Below, in pieces: positions 7,735-16,800 of a stretch of DNA of 64,000 nucleotides. How positions within the stretch are numbered: position 1 is the stretch's first letter; each line of letters starts with the position of its first letter. Under the pieces are notes generated by a model. That model was not told the DNA's origin, did no database searches, and worked only from the letters and a program-made list of their open reading frames with translations. The position numbers and the translations under genes were made by a program. The DNA is from Pseudarthrobacter chlorophenolicus (GTDB lineage Bacteria; Actinomycetota; Actinomycetes; Actinomycetales; Micrococcaceae): positions 124,001-188,000 of the forward strand of contig NZ_JZTW01000005.1 in NCBI RefSeq assembly GCF_000962805.1. Direction: 5' to 3'.

Positions 7735-8892
7735 ATGATTTTCCTTGACGCAGCCGCCACCACACCCGTCCGCCGCGAGGTACTGGAGGCCATGTGGCCC
7801 TATCTGACCGGTGACTTCGGCAACCCCTCCAGCCACCACAGCCTGGGGGAGTCAGCCGCCGCTGCGCTCGCAGGTGCCAGGGCCTCCGTGGCCGCGGTCC
7901 TGGGCTGCAGGCCCGGCGAGCTGGTCTTCACCTCGGGCGGCACGGAGGCGGACAACCTTGCCGTCAAGGGCATCGCCTTGGCCCGGCAGGCTGCGGACCC
8001 CGCCATGAACCGCGTGGTGATCAGCGCCGTCGAACACCCTGCAGTGGAGGAATCTGCCAGGTACCTCGAACGCTTCCATGGCTTCTCCGTTGACGTGGTT
8101 CCCGTGGACGCAACAGGACAGGTGACGCCGGAAGCGCTGCGGCCGCTGCTTCGGCCGGAAACGGCGTTGGTCAGCATCATGTACGCCAACAACGAGGTGG
8201 GCACGGTGCAGCCGATCCCGGCCCTCGCGGAACTGGCCCGCGGGCAGGGTATCCCCTTCCATACGGACGCCGTCCAGGCCGCCGGCTGGCTGCCGCTGGA
8301 CACCGCAGGCCTGGGCGTGGACGCCCTCAGCATCTCCGGCCATAAGCTCGGTGCCCCCAAGGGCAGCGGCGTGCTCTACGTCAGGGGCCGGGTGCGCCTG
8401 GAGCCGGTGCTCCACGGCGGCGGCCAGGAACGCGGACGCCGGTCCGGCACCGAAAACGTCGCAGGGGCCGTGGGCCTCGCCACCGCACTGTCCTTGGCGC
8501 AGGCCGCGCAACGTGAACAGGCCGGGCGGGTCTCGCGGCTGAGGGACGCGTTTATTGACGCCGTGCTTACCGGGGTGCCGGAGGCCATCCTCACCGGGCA
8601 CCCCACGGACCGGCTGCCTTCTGTGGCGTCCTTCTGCTTTCCCGGCACCAGTGGCGAATCGGTGCTGCTGGAACTCGAACGCCAGGATGTGGTGTGTTCC
8701 AGCGGTTCCGCATGTGCGGCAGGTTCGGACGAACCCTCTGCCGTGCTGACGGCGCTTGGCATACCCCGCGAAGTGGCGCAGACGGCCGTCCGCTTCAGCT
8801 TCGACGCGACGGTGACCGGTGAAGACCTGGATACCGCTGCCACAGCTGTCAGCTCGGCCGTGGCCGGGGTAAGGTCACTCGGCAGCAACTGA
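7735..8892 (+). CDS. nadS: NadS-type cysteine desulfurase
   Basis: 385 residues, class V aminotransferase fold. The PLP lysine is in SISGHKLGAPKGSG (about residue 203), with HTDAVQAAG upstream. The catalytic cysteine lies in VVCSSGSACAAGS (about 321 and 327). Such IscS/NifS-like enzymes move sulfur from cysteine to Fe-S cluster assembly. The position four bases after nadC suggests it matures the [4Fe-4S] cluster of NadA, as proposed for nadS in the C. glutamicum ndnR-nadA-nadC-nadS operon. It could also serve tRNA thiolation or general Fe-S assembly. It is the last gene of the operon; the next gene is convergent. Confidence 0.9.
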   Translation: MIFLDAAATTPVRREVLEAMWPYLTGDFGNPSSHHSLGESAAAALAGARASVAAVLGCRPGELVFTSGGTEADNLAVKGIALARQAADPAMNRVVISAVEHPAVEESARYLERFHGFSVDVVPVDATGQVTPEALRPLLRPETALVSIMYANNEVGTVQPIPALAELARGQGIPFHTDAVQAAGWLPLDTAGLGVDALSISGHKLGAPKGSGVLYVRGRVRLEPVLHGGGQERGRRSGTENVAGAVGLATALSLAQAAQREQAGRVSRLRDAFIDAVLTGVPEAILTGHPTDRLPSVASFCFPGTSGESVLLELERQDVVCSSGSACAAGSDEPSAVLTALGIPREVAQTAVRFSFDATVTGEDLDTAATAVSSAVAGVRSLGSN

Positions 8893-8905
8893 TCCGGTGG
8901 ACCCG

Positions 8906-9400
8906 CTAGCGGTGCCGCGCCCGGCGGAAAATCCAGTGGCGGAGCAGCGTGAACCGGACCGCCGTGGCCAGGAACCCGGACAGGGTGGTGGTCAACAGTT
9001 CGTCCGCCACAGTGGCCTCCGGATTGATCCAGTGCAGCATGCCCAGGCTGCCTCCCGTGATCAGCAACGCCACGGCAATCACCACCAGCCCGTTCAGGTG
9101 GTCGGTGGCCCGGCGCTGCGTCCCGGAAATCTTGAATGTCAGCCGCCGGTTCAACGCGGTGTTCAGCAGGGAAGTCAGCACCAGGGCAACGGCGTTTGCC
9201 GGTTGCGGCCCGATCCACGGCCGGAGCAGGGCGTAAAGCGCCAGGGATGCGGCCGTACAGATGATGCCCACACCCGTGAAGCGGAGGAGTTGCCGGACCA
9301 CCGGGAACCGCAGGATCCCGCGGTGGCGCAGGGCGGCCGGACTGCGCCACCGCGCGGGCTGCTGCTCCTGGACGGCTGCCGGCGCGCTGGTGGAATCCAT
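8906..9400 (-). CDS. GtrA-family membrane protein
   Basis: 164 residues. Four hydrophobic segments follow a polar N-terminus of about 40 residues: FTGVGIICTAASLALYALL, ANAVALVLTSLLNTALNRR, GLVVIAVALLITGGSLGML, and a C-terminal segment ending RFTLLRHWIFRR. The pattern and the NxxLNRRLTF and RFxLLRxWIF motifs are those of GtrA-like proteins, thought to help flip polyprenyl-linked sugars for cell-surface polysaccharide. The ATG at 9400 has a strong GGAGG eight bases upstream, so I prefer it to the ATG at 9427. No glycosyltransferase lies beside it. Confidence 0.88.
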   Translation of the reverse strand: MDSTSAPAAVQEQQPARWRSPAALRHRGILRFPVVRQLLRFTGVGIICTAASLALYALLRPWIGPQPANAVALVLTSLLNTALNRRLTFKISGTQRRATDHLNGLVVIAVALLITGGSLGMLHWINPEATVADELLTTTLSGFLATAVRFTLLRHWIFRRARHR

Positions 9401-9501
9401 CAGTCCACCCTCCCATACCGGGAGCACCGTCGCGGTTCAGTCCGCGGGCGCGGCGTTGTGATTGGTGCCGCAGGGCAGGCTGTGCCCGCGCTCCCGGAGC
9501 G

Positions 9502-10164
9502 TCAGTAGAGCTCGCCGGCCGGTATTTCGACGGCCAGCCGGTTGGACGGGCCGGGCAGCGGGCACGCCCATGCGTCGTTGTACGCACACGAGGGGTTGTA
9601 TGCAAAGTTGAAGTCAAGGACGAACGTGGCATCGGGGCCGGAACCCTGCACACCGTGGAAAGCGCCCTTGATGGTGTCCAGCAGGTACCGGCCGGCCCCG
9701 TACGTGCCGCCCGGCCGCCCCGCCGTGGCGTCACGGAACGGCACGAAGATGCCGCCGCCGTAGCCTTTGAGCTTCCACACGGCCAACTGCCCCATCTCGG
9801 GAAGGTCGAAGGTGCCCAGCCGGACAAAGCCGACCACGCCGTCCGTACCCGTTTCCACGCTCATCTCCCGGCCGGCGCCCTCCTTGGTGAGGGGAACATG
9901 GAAGCGGTAGATGGGATCATAGTCAGCGGTTTTCAGGCCGGAGAACTGCGCCTTGTCCGCGGGCGTCAGTGCCGAGGCCGGATGCGTGGCAAACATCAGG
10001 TCGCGCTGGTGGCGCCAGTACGAATGCGCCTCGGCCGGGTTATCGGCTGCGATCCGGCGCACATTGTCGTAGAGGTTGAAGGTCCGCAGCCTCCAGTCCG
10101 CGATGTCGACGGCAGACATTTCCGCCAGGTTCTCCTCGTCCATGCCCTGCTGCCCGTACGCCAT
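9502..10164 (-). CDS. DUF1684-family protein
   Basis: 220 residues, soluble, no signal peptide. The C-terminal DFNFAYNPSCAYNDAWACPL and the following PGPSNRLAVEIPAGE tail are the hallmark of DUF1684. WRLRTFNLYDNVRR and YWRHQRDLMFATHPASAL near the N-terminus also fit. The biochemical function of the family is not established. It stands alone between a divergent lipoprotein gene and gtrA. The first Met is used because the family begins close to the WR...R...L motif; Met8 is an alternative. Confidence 0.85.
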   Translation of the reverse strand: MAYGQQGMDEENLAEMSAVDIADWRLRTFNLYDNVRRIAADNPAEAHSYWRHQRDLMFATHPASALTPADKAQFSGLKTADYDPIYRFHVPLTKEGAGREMSVETGTDGVVGFVRLGTFDLPEMGQLAVWKLKGYGGGIFVPFRDATAGRPGGTYGAGRYLLDTIKGAFHGVQGSGPDATFVLDFNFAYNPSCAYNDAWACPLPGPSNRLAVEIPAGELY

Positions 10165-10234
10165 CTCCCCAGCCTAGCCGTACGGAACGCACGGAAGGCG
10201 CAGCGCACGACGACGGCACCTCCGGCGGTTCCAT

Positions 10235-10281
10235 GGGTGCGGTGCGGTGCGGCGCGATGTGGTGCAGTGCGATGTTGGTGC
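10235..10281. repeat. Degenerate GGTGC tandem repeat
   Basis: Several imperfect copies of the pentamer GGTGC (GGTGC, GGTGC, GGTGC, then GGCGC, GGTGC, AGTGC) lie in the 210-base gap between the divergent DUF1684 and lipoprotein genes. No other feature is seen in this gap. Confidence 0.5.
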
Positions 10282-10374
10282 AGTTGCCTGCGGGGCGCGC
10301 ACGGTCCATTCCCGGCGTCGGGAAACGCCACGCGCCTGGACGGCCGGGCAGTGCGGCGCGGATAGGCTGGCTGC

Positions 10375-11214
10375 ATGGAAGCCAGGGAAACAGCAGCAGG
10401 ACCGTCGCGGCGACCGCACAGGGCGGGGTCCCTGGTGGCCCTGACGGTGGCTGGCCTGCTGCTTGCCGGGTGCAGCGGCCCGCAGCCTGGTGGAGCCGGA
10501 GCGGGCTGGACCGCGCAGGCGGAGCCCTCGGGCGATGCGGCAGGCACACCACCATCGGGTGGCGTGCCGGGTCCTTCCGGTGAGGCCGGTGCCTCCGGCA
10601 GTGCTTCAGCCGAACCCCGGCCCGCGGCCACTGCCGCAGTGTGGAAGACTTTTGCCGATCCTGCCAGGACGGTCAGCTTTGACCTTCCCCAGGACTGGAT
10701 CGCCCAATCAGTGCAGCCCGAGGACGGCACCCTCCCGGGTGCGCTGAAGATCGAGGTGAAGAAGCCCGACGGGACCTTCATGGCCGCGTTGCGGACCGGC
10801 CTGCCGCCGTCGTCCGCTGGATGCCCTGAAGGTTCGCTGAAGCCCTATACGGTGCTCAGCAGCGTTCCCGCGTCGCCGGACGCGGCCGCGGGGACCGGCG
10901 AAGGCACCATCCCGCCCCGGGTGGTCTTCCGGGTGATCCAGGGCTACCGCTACTTCGGCTCCTACGGGATCACCAACGTGGTGGGTGGAGCCGGCAACCA
11001 GGCCTGCGAGCTGCGCAACACCGTCCGTGGTCCGGCAGGCAAGGGCGACTGGTCCTTCGGTGACCTGGTGGCACTGAAGGCGTTCGCGCCCGATGAGGAG
11101 GTGGCTCCCGCCAAGGCCTTCGACACCCTTGGCGCGGCCGCCGCGTACGCCGGGGAAAGCCCGGACTTTGCCAATGTCCAGCGGATGCTAATGTCTCTGG
11201 AGATCAAAAACTAG
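10375..11214 (+). CDS. Secreted lipoprotein of unknown function
   Basis: 279 residues. A basic N-terminus is followed by SLVALTVAGLLLAGC, a type II signal peptide with the lipobox LLAGC (lipidated Cys at about 33). Then comes a Gly/Pro/Ser/Ala-rich linker of about 50 residues and a globular part with WKTFADPARTVSFDLPQDW. The linker and anchoring suggest a domain held outside the membrane. I do not recognise the globular domain. The gene is followed 70 bases later by an independent transglutaminase-like gene on the same strand, so they may share a transcript. Confidence 0.8.
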   Translation: MEARETAAGPSRRPHRAGSLVALTVAGLLLAGCSGPQPGGAGAGWTAQAEPSGDAAGTPPSGGVPGPSGEAGASGSASAEPRPAATAAVWKTFADPARTVSFDLPQDWIAQSVQPEDGTLPGALKIEVKKPDGTFMAALRTGLPPSSAGCPEGSLKPYTVLSSVPASPDAAAGTGEGTIPPRVVFRVIQGYRYFGSYGITNVVGGAGNQACELRNTVRGPAGKGDWSFGDLVALKAFAPDEEVAPAKAFDTLGAAAAYAGESPDFANVQRMLMSLEIKN

Positions 11215-11284
11215 TCCCGTCGCCGGCCCCCACAGGGCGCCCAGGCACGGCACTGCTTTCCAACGCCGACACCCCCGGAGATTC

Positions 11285-12091
11285 ATGGAACGCTCTGTTT
11301 CCGCACGCCTGGCCTTCCGCACCGCGGCGAACACCAAGGTGGCCATGGCCATTGCCGCCGCCAGGAACAACGGGTACTCGTCCTTCGAGGAATCACTCTC
11401 GGTGCTGGCCGGCGGTGAGGAAGTCCCGCTGACGGAAATCTCGGACCACCACGGCGGCCGGTTCCACTACATGGAGTTCGACGAACCCACCGATGTCACT
11501 GTCGAGTACTCAGCCACGGTGGCCGGCCGCGCCGAACCGGAGGGCGCAACGCTGGCGGAACAGATCCGCTACGTCCGGCCCAGCCGGTATGCCGAGTCCG
11601 ACCGTCTGCTCCCCACCGCCTACGCGGAATTCGGGGGACTGCACGGGGAAGAACTTGTCCAAGCCGTCAGGAACTGGGTCTACGGCGAACTCCGGTACAT
11701 CAGTGGTTCCTCGCGTGGCACCGACGGCGCGGTGGAAACGCTGCTGCACCGGCGCGGGGTATGCCGGGATTTCGCACACCTCGCCATCGCGCTGCTGCGG
11801 TCCAAGGATGTCCCCGCACGGCTTGCCGCGGTCTACGCGCCGGGGCTGGCCCCCATGGATTTCCATGCCGTGGCTGAGGCCTACATCAACGGGGCGTGGC
11901 GCATCATCGACCCCACGGGGCTGGCCCCGCGGGAGTCGATGCTGCGCATCACTGCCGGCCGTGACTCCTCCGACACGGCGTTCCTGTCCACGGTGGGCGG
12001 AAGCCTGACGCTCAACCAGCTCCGGGTCACCGCAGTGGTCAACGGCACGCTGCCGGCAGAGGACCCTGCCACGCTGGTGGCGTTGGGCTGA
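11285..12091 (+). CDS. Transglutaminase-like domain protein
   Basis: 268 residues. The Cys-His-Asp arrangement of the transglutaminase-like/cysteine protease fold is clear: RRGVCRDFAHLAIALLRS (Cys at about 160), PMDFHAVAEAYINGAWRIID (His, then Asp about 15 residues later) and PTGLAPRE. A beta-rich N-terminal part with YMEFDEPTDVTVEYSATV precedes it. No signal peptide is visible. Bacterial members are usually annotated as peptidases or amidases of unknown target. GGAG precedes the ATG by 4 bases. Confidence 0.85.
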   Translation: MERSVSARLAFRTAANTKVAMAIAAARNNGYSSFEESLSVLAGGEEVPLTEISDHHGGRFHYMEFDEPTDVTVEYSATVAGRAEPEGATLAEQIRYVRPSRYAESDRLLPTAYAEFGGLHGEELVQAVRNWVYGELRYISGSSRGTDGAVETLLHRRGVCRDFAHLAIALLRSKDVPARLAAVYAPGLAPMDFHAVAEAYINGAWRIIDPTGLAPRESMLRITAGRDSSDTAFLSTVGGSLTLNQLRVTAVVNGTLPAEDPATLVALG

Positions 12092-12173
12092 CCTGTCCCT
12101 GGCCGGTTCGTCGCGGCCGGTCCAGGCCAGTCCCGGTTCAGGTACCGCCAGGGCGCTCCTACCGCGGCAGCTG

Positions 12174-12626
12174 TCAGAGCGAGTTGCGGAGCTTGTCCGT
12201 GAGCCGGCGCAGCTCCTTCTGCTCGTCGGGGGTCAGCGCCGGCGCCACCAGGGCGGAGATGTCGCGGACGTGCTCGCGGCCGATCTCCTTCTGGAGCTCC
12301 CGGCCTTCGTCAGTGAGCTTGAGCAGCACACCCCTGCCGTCCTCCGGGGCGGGCATCCGTGCCACCAGGCCGCGCTTTTCCAGCCGCTCCACCAGGCGGC
12401 TCAGGCTGGACTGGCTGAGCAGGACGTTGTCGTTGAGCTCGTTAAGCCGGAGCCAGCCCGACGGGCAGCGTGACAGGGTAAACAGGACGTCGTACTCATT
12501 CACTGCCAGCTTCCGGAACGCCGGGCCGGACTGGAGCCTGCGCATCACTGCAACCTGCGCCCGGAACAGTGCCTCCCAGGTTTCCGCCGCGAGCCGGACG
12601 GGGGAAGCGGATTGGCTGGTTGCCAT
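12174..12626 (-). CDS. MarR-family transcriptional regulator
   Basis: 150 residues, the usual MarR length. The winged helix spans about 45-115: NEYDVLFTLSRCPSGWLRLN, then LLSQSSLSRLVERLEKRGLV as recognition helix, then ARMPAPEDGRGVLLKLTDEG as wing. The ATG shares one base with the stop of the upstream flavin oxidoreductase (TAATG), so the two are an operon. The palindrome at 13790-13807 ahead of that operon is the likely operator. The ligand is unknown. Confidence 0.9.
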   Translation of the reverse strand: MATSQSASPVRLAAETWEALFRAQVAVMRRLQSGPAFRKLAVNEYDVLFTLSRCPSGWLRLNELNDNVLLSQSSLSRLVERLEKRGLVARMPAPEDGRGVLLKLTDEGRELQKEIGREHVRDISALVAPALTPDEQKELRRLTDKLRNSL

Positions 12627-13735
12627 TACGCCTCCGCCGTGGCCTTCTCGGCGTCCTGGGCTGCCAGGTGCGCCGCGACGCGGGATGCGTGGGTGGGTGC
12701 GTCCGGCACGTGGGCAGGCTTCCGGTCTGCGTACTCCTTGCGGAGGACGGGCAGGACTTCCTCGCCAAACAGGTCCAGCTGTTCCAGGACTGTCTTGAGC
12801 GGAAGGCCGGCGTGGTCGATCAGGAACAGCTGGCGCTGGTAGTCGCCAAAGTGCTCGCGGAAGCTCAGGGTCTTCTCGATGACTTCCTGCGGGCTGCCCA
12901 CGGTAAGGGGCGTCTGCGAGGTGAAGTCCTCCAGGGAGGGTCCGTGGCCGTACACAGGGGCGTTGTCGAAGTAGGGACGGAATTCCTTCACGGCGTCCTG
13001 GGAGTTCTTCCGCATGAAGAACTGGCCGCCCAGGCCAACGATTGCCTGGTCTGCGGTGCCGTGGCCGTAGTGCTCGTACCGCTCGCGGTAGAGCCCGATC
13101 AGCTGCTGGTAGTGCTCCTTGGGCCAGAAGATGTTGTTGGCGAAGAACCCGTCACCGAAGTAGGCCGCCACCTCGGCGATCTGGGGTGTTCGGATGGAGC
13201 CGTGCCACACAAAGGGGGCAACGCCGTCGAGCGGGCGCGGGGTGGAGGTGAAGTTCTGCAGCGGAGTGCGGAACTTACCGGACCAGTTGACGGTGTCCTC
13301 GTCCCAGAGCTTGCGGAGCAGGCTGTAGTTCTCGATGGCCAGTTCCACGCCGTCCTGGATGTTCTTCCCGAACCACGGGTATACCGGGGCGGTGTTGCCG
13401 CGGCCCAGCACCAGGTCCACGCGCCCATCGGACAGGTGCTGGAGCATGGCGAAGTCCTCGGCGATTTTCACGGGATCGTTAGTAGTGATCAGTGTGGTTG
13501 CCGTGGAGAGGGTGATCCGCTCGGTCTGCGCGGCGATGTAGGCGAGCGTTGTGGTGGGGGAAGATGAGAAGAAGGGCCGGTTGTGGTGCTCGCCCAGGGC
13601 GTAGACATCCATGCCGATCTCTTCGACCTTCCTGGCGATGGCAACCGAGGCCTTGATGCGCTCGTTCTCGGTGGGGGTGCGGCCCGTGGTGGGGTCCGTG
13701 GTGATGTCGCTGACGCTGAAAACACCGAACTGCAT
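12626..13735 (-). CDS. LLM-class (bacterial luciferase-like) flavin-dependent monooxygenase
   Basis: 369 residues. It opens MQFGVFSVSDITTDPTTGRTP, with EEIGMDVYALGEHH, FFSSSPTTTLAYIAAQTERI, and HLSDGRVDLVLGRGNTAPVY typical of luciferase-like F420- or FMN-dependent oxidoreductases. SWGSIRTPQ-type and GVAPFVWHGSI segments follow. The Met at residue 24 of the longest frame is chosen because the longer start would lie inside the palindromic operator. Substrate not predictable; co-transcription with a MarR regulator suggests induction by an organic compound. Confidence 0.88.
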   Translation of the reverse strand: MQFGVFSVSDITTDPTTGRTPTENERIKASVAIARKVEEIGMDVYALGEHHNRPFFSSSPTTTLAYIAAQTERITLSTATTLITTNDPVKIAEDFAMLQHLSDGRVDLVLGRGNTAPVYPWFGKNIQDGVELAIENYSLLRKLWDEDTVNWSGKFRTPLQNFTSTPRPLDGVAPFVWHGSIRTPQIAEVAAYFGDGFFANNIFWPKEHYQQLIGLYRERYEHYGHGTADQAIVGLGGQFFMRKNSQDAVKEFRPYFDNAPVYGHGPSLEDFTSQTPLTVGSPQEVIEKTLSFREHFGDYQRQLFLIDHAGLPLKTVLEQLDLFGEEVLPVLRKEYADRKPAHVPDAPTHASRVAAHLAAQDAEKATAEA

Positions 13736-13789
13736 GATGTGCCCTTCCGTTTCCTGGACTTGCTGGCTTGGTCCCAGTGTAGTCCAAAT

Positions 13790-13807
13790 TAGATGCATTT
13801 GCATCTA
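13790..13807. promoter_or_regulatory. Palindromic operator upstream of the LLM monooxygenase/marR operon
   Basis: Perfect 8-base arms TAGATGCA and TGCATCTA separated by TT. On the minus strand it covers the expected -35 position of a promoter whose -10 box is TACACT (plus coordinates 13776-13781). The gene starts at 13735. Site size and position are those of a MarR dimer operator acting as a repressor site. Confidence 0.75.
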
Positions 13808-13850
13808 TCGACGGATACAACGCATCCACGAAGAATTTATTCCGCATTTG

Positions 13851-16800
13851 TCAGTCGGGGCTGCCGGGTGCGGCGCGGCGTCCGCTGACCCTCGGCACAT
13901 CGCCGGTGGTCCAGTCGCGGAACTCGGCATCGACGTCGGCCACCGGCCCAAATTCCGGTTGTGCCTGCAGGTCCCGGAGGAGCGCCTTCCGTTCCCGCCG
14001 GCCCTCCACGAGCCGGTACAGGACGGGAACCAGGACCAGGGTCAGGGCCGTAGACGAGACCAGGCCGCCGATCACCACCACGGCCAACGGCTGGGAAATG
14101 AAGCCGCCACCGCCGGTGAGTCCCATAGCCATCGGAGTCAGCGCGAAAACTGTCGCCAGTGCCGTCATCAGGATGGGCCGGAGGCGCTGACGGGCACCGT
14201 GGGTGATCGCATCCGCAACGTTCATTCCCGGCGAGGTTGTCCCGCCAGGGCCGGTTCGTGGCTGCCGGTACTGGTTGATGAGGTCGATCAGCACAATGGC
14301 GTTGGTGACCACGATGCCCACCAGCATCAGCATGCCGATCAGCGACGGCAGCCCCAGGGGAACGCCGGTGACCAGCAGCAGCGCAACGGCACCAGTGGCA
14401 GCAAACGGCACTGACACCAGCAGGATCAGCGGCTGGATCAGCGACTTGAAGGTGGCCACCATGATGACGTACACGATGGCGATCGCAGCCAGCAACGCCA
14501 GCCCCAACTGCCGGAAGGACTCTGCCTGCTGCGTCGTGGCACCGCCAATCTCAGCGGTCACACCCGGGGGCAGCTCTACGCTAGCCAGGCGTCCCTGGAC
14601 CTCGGTGCTGACGGCACCCAGGTTGGATCCTGACGGCGTCACGGACACCTTTGCGGTGCGCTGGCCGTTGCTCGCCGTGATGGACACCGGAATATCCACC
14701 TGTTCCACGGACGCTATGCTGCCCAGGGTGACGGGCTTTCCGGCGGCCGGCAGCGGAATGTTCCGGACGGCGTCGATGCTGGTGAACCTGGTTCCCTGGC
14801 CGATCCTGACCGGGAAGTCGTTGGTGTCGATGCGGACAGTACCGGCCGGGACCGGGCTGATAGTGGCCGCAAGGACTCCCGCCACCTGCTCCTCATTCAG
14901 GCCCGCCGCCACTGCCTTGGCCCGGTCCACCTTGACCTGGACCACCGGCTGGCTAGCGGCGAGGTTGGTTTCCACCTCGCTGGTGCCGGGCACGCCCGTC
15001 ATGGCCTTCACCATTGCGTCGCTGGCTGCCTGCAGGTCCTGCGTACTGGCAGCCTTGAGGGTGATGTCCACGGTGGAGGAAGTGCCGAAGCCGCCCTGCT
15101 GGGTCCCCACGGACACCTTGCCGGAGTCCGGAACTTTGGCCAGCTCAGTGCGGACCGTTTCCTGCAGCCGGTCCTGGTCCGCCTTTTCGTCCGTTACCAC
15201 CGTGAAGGTTGAATTCGACGAGCCGGAGGACACCAGGGCGGCGAACCCGGCCTGCGCATTGCCGGAGGTGACCTGGACGTCCTTGATCCCGTCGATTCCG
15301 CGCAGCACCTCCTCGAGCCGGACAGCAGCGGCGCTGGTGTCCGCCAGGCTGGTGCCCGCCGGAAGAACCTGGCGAACTGTCAGGCTGTTCTGGCCGGAGT
15401 TGCCCAGCAGGTTTGTGGCCAGCAGCGGCGTCATCGCCCCGGTGGCGCCCAGCACGAGGACAGCGGCCACCAGGGTCAGCACGGGGTGTTTCTGTGTCTT
15501 GGTGAGGATGGGGAGGTAGCCGCGCTGGAGCCGGCCGCGCTGTTCCTTCTCCTGCGCCGCGGCCCGGGCAGCGGCGGCATCGACGCGCGCGCCGGCACCG
15601 GCCGGCGCGGGGCTCTTGAGGAACCAGTAAGCCAGCACCGGCACGATGGTCAGGGACACCAGCAGGGATGCCAGCAGTGCGATGGTGACCGTCAGTGCGA
15701 AGGGCCTGAACAGCTCGCCGGCCAGTTCGCCCACGAACGCGATGGGCAGGAAGACGGCCACCGTGGTGAGGGTGGACGCGGTAATGGCCCCTGCCACTTC
15801 ACGGATGGCGGTGAGGATGGCGGTGACCTTGTCCTCGCCGTAGGTGAGGTGCCGCTTGATGTTTTCGATCACCACGATGGAGTCGTCCACCACACGGCCG
15901 ATGGCGATGGTGAGGGCGCCGAGGGTGAGGATGTTCAGGGAGTAGCCGGTAGCCGAGAGCCCGATGAACGTGATGAGCAGGGACAGCGGGATGGATACCG
16001 CCGTCACCAGCGTGGAACGGGCCGACATCAGGAAAACCAGGATGACCGCCACGGCGAAACCCAGCCCCAGGAGGCCCTCGGTGGTGAGGTCCTTGATGGA
16101 CTTCTCGATGAAGGGGGCCTGGTCGAAAACCGGCGTGAAGCGGGCATTGGAACCAAGCTCTGCTGACAGCTCGTCCAGGCTGTCCCGCACTGCATGCGAG
16201 ATGGCAACCGTGTCGCCTTCGGGCTTTTTGGTGACTGACACCGCGAGGGTTTCGGCTCCGTTGGTCCGGGTAATGGACGTGCGTTCGTCGTCCTTAATGG
16301 AGACCTCGGCTATGGACCCGATGGTGGCCCCGTCCTTGGCGCCGGACACTGGAAGGGCTTTGACAGCGTCGAGCGAATCCACCGGACTGCCGATCTGCAG
16401 CGAGAGCGTCTTGCCCTGCTCTTCCAGCGTGCCGGCAGGGACCAGGGCTCCGTTGTTGGAGAGCGTGTCGCGGAGGGAAGCGATGGTGGCGCCGGAGGCA
16501 GCCATCGCCTCGGGGCGCGGAAGGATCTCGATGTGCTGGGTGGCGCCGCCGGTGACATCGGCGCCGCGGACGCCGTCGATCTTCTGCAGCCGGGGAACGC
16601 TCAGCCGCTGGAGGTCGGTGTTGAGTTCGCTGAGCGGCTTGTCCGAGGACACCGCCAGGAAGACGATGGGGAAATCGCTGATGCTCCCGGCGATGGCCTG
16701 CGGCTGGACGTCGGCCGGCAGGGTGCGCTTGGCGTTGGAGATGGCGCGGTCGATCTGGTTCCGTGCCCGGTCCAGGTTGGAACCGTAGGTGAACACCATG

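Noticed and set aside
6321..7793. Minus-strand 490-residue open frame over nadC
   Set aside because: Mirror of the real nadC/nadB frame with Gly/Val/Arg-rich shadow composition.
12569..13567. Plus-strand 332-residue open frame
   Set aside because: Antisense shadow of the LLM monooxygenase, which has clear family motifs.
15486..16166. Plus-strand 226-residue Gly/Glu/Asp-rich frame
   Set aside because: Antisense of the RND permease; composition arises from the GC-rich complementary strand.
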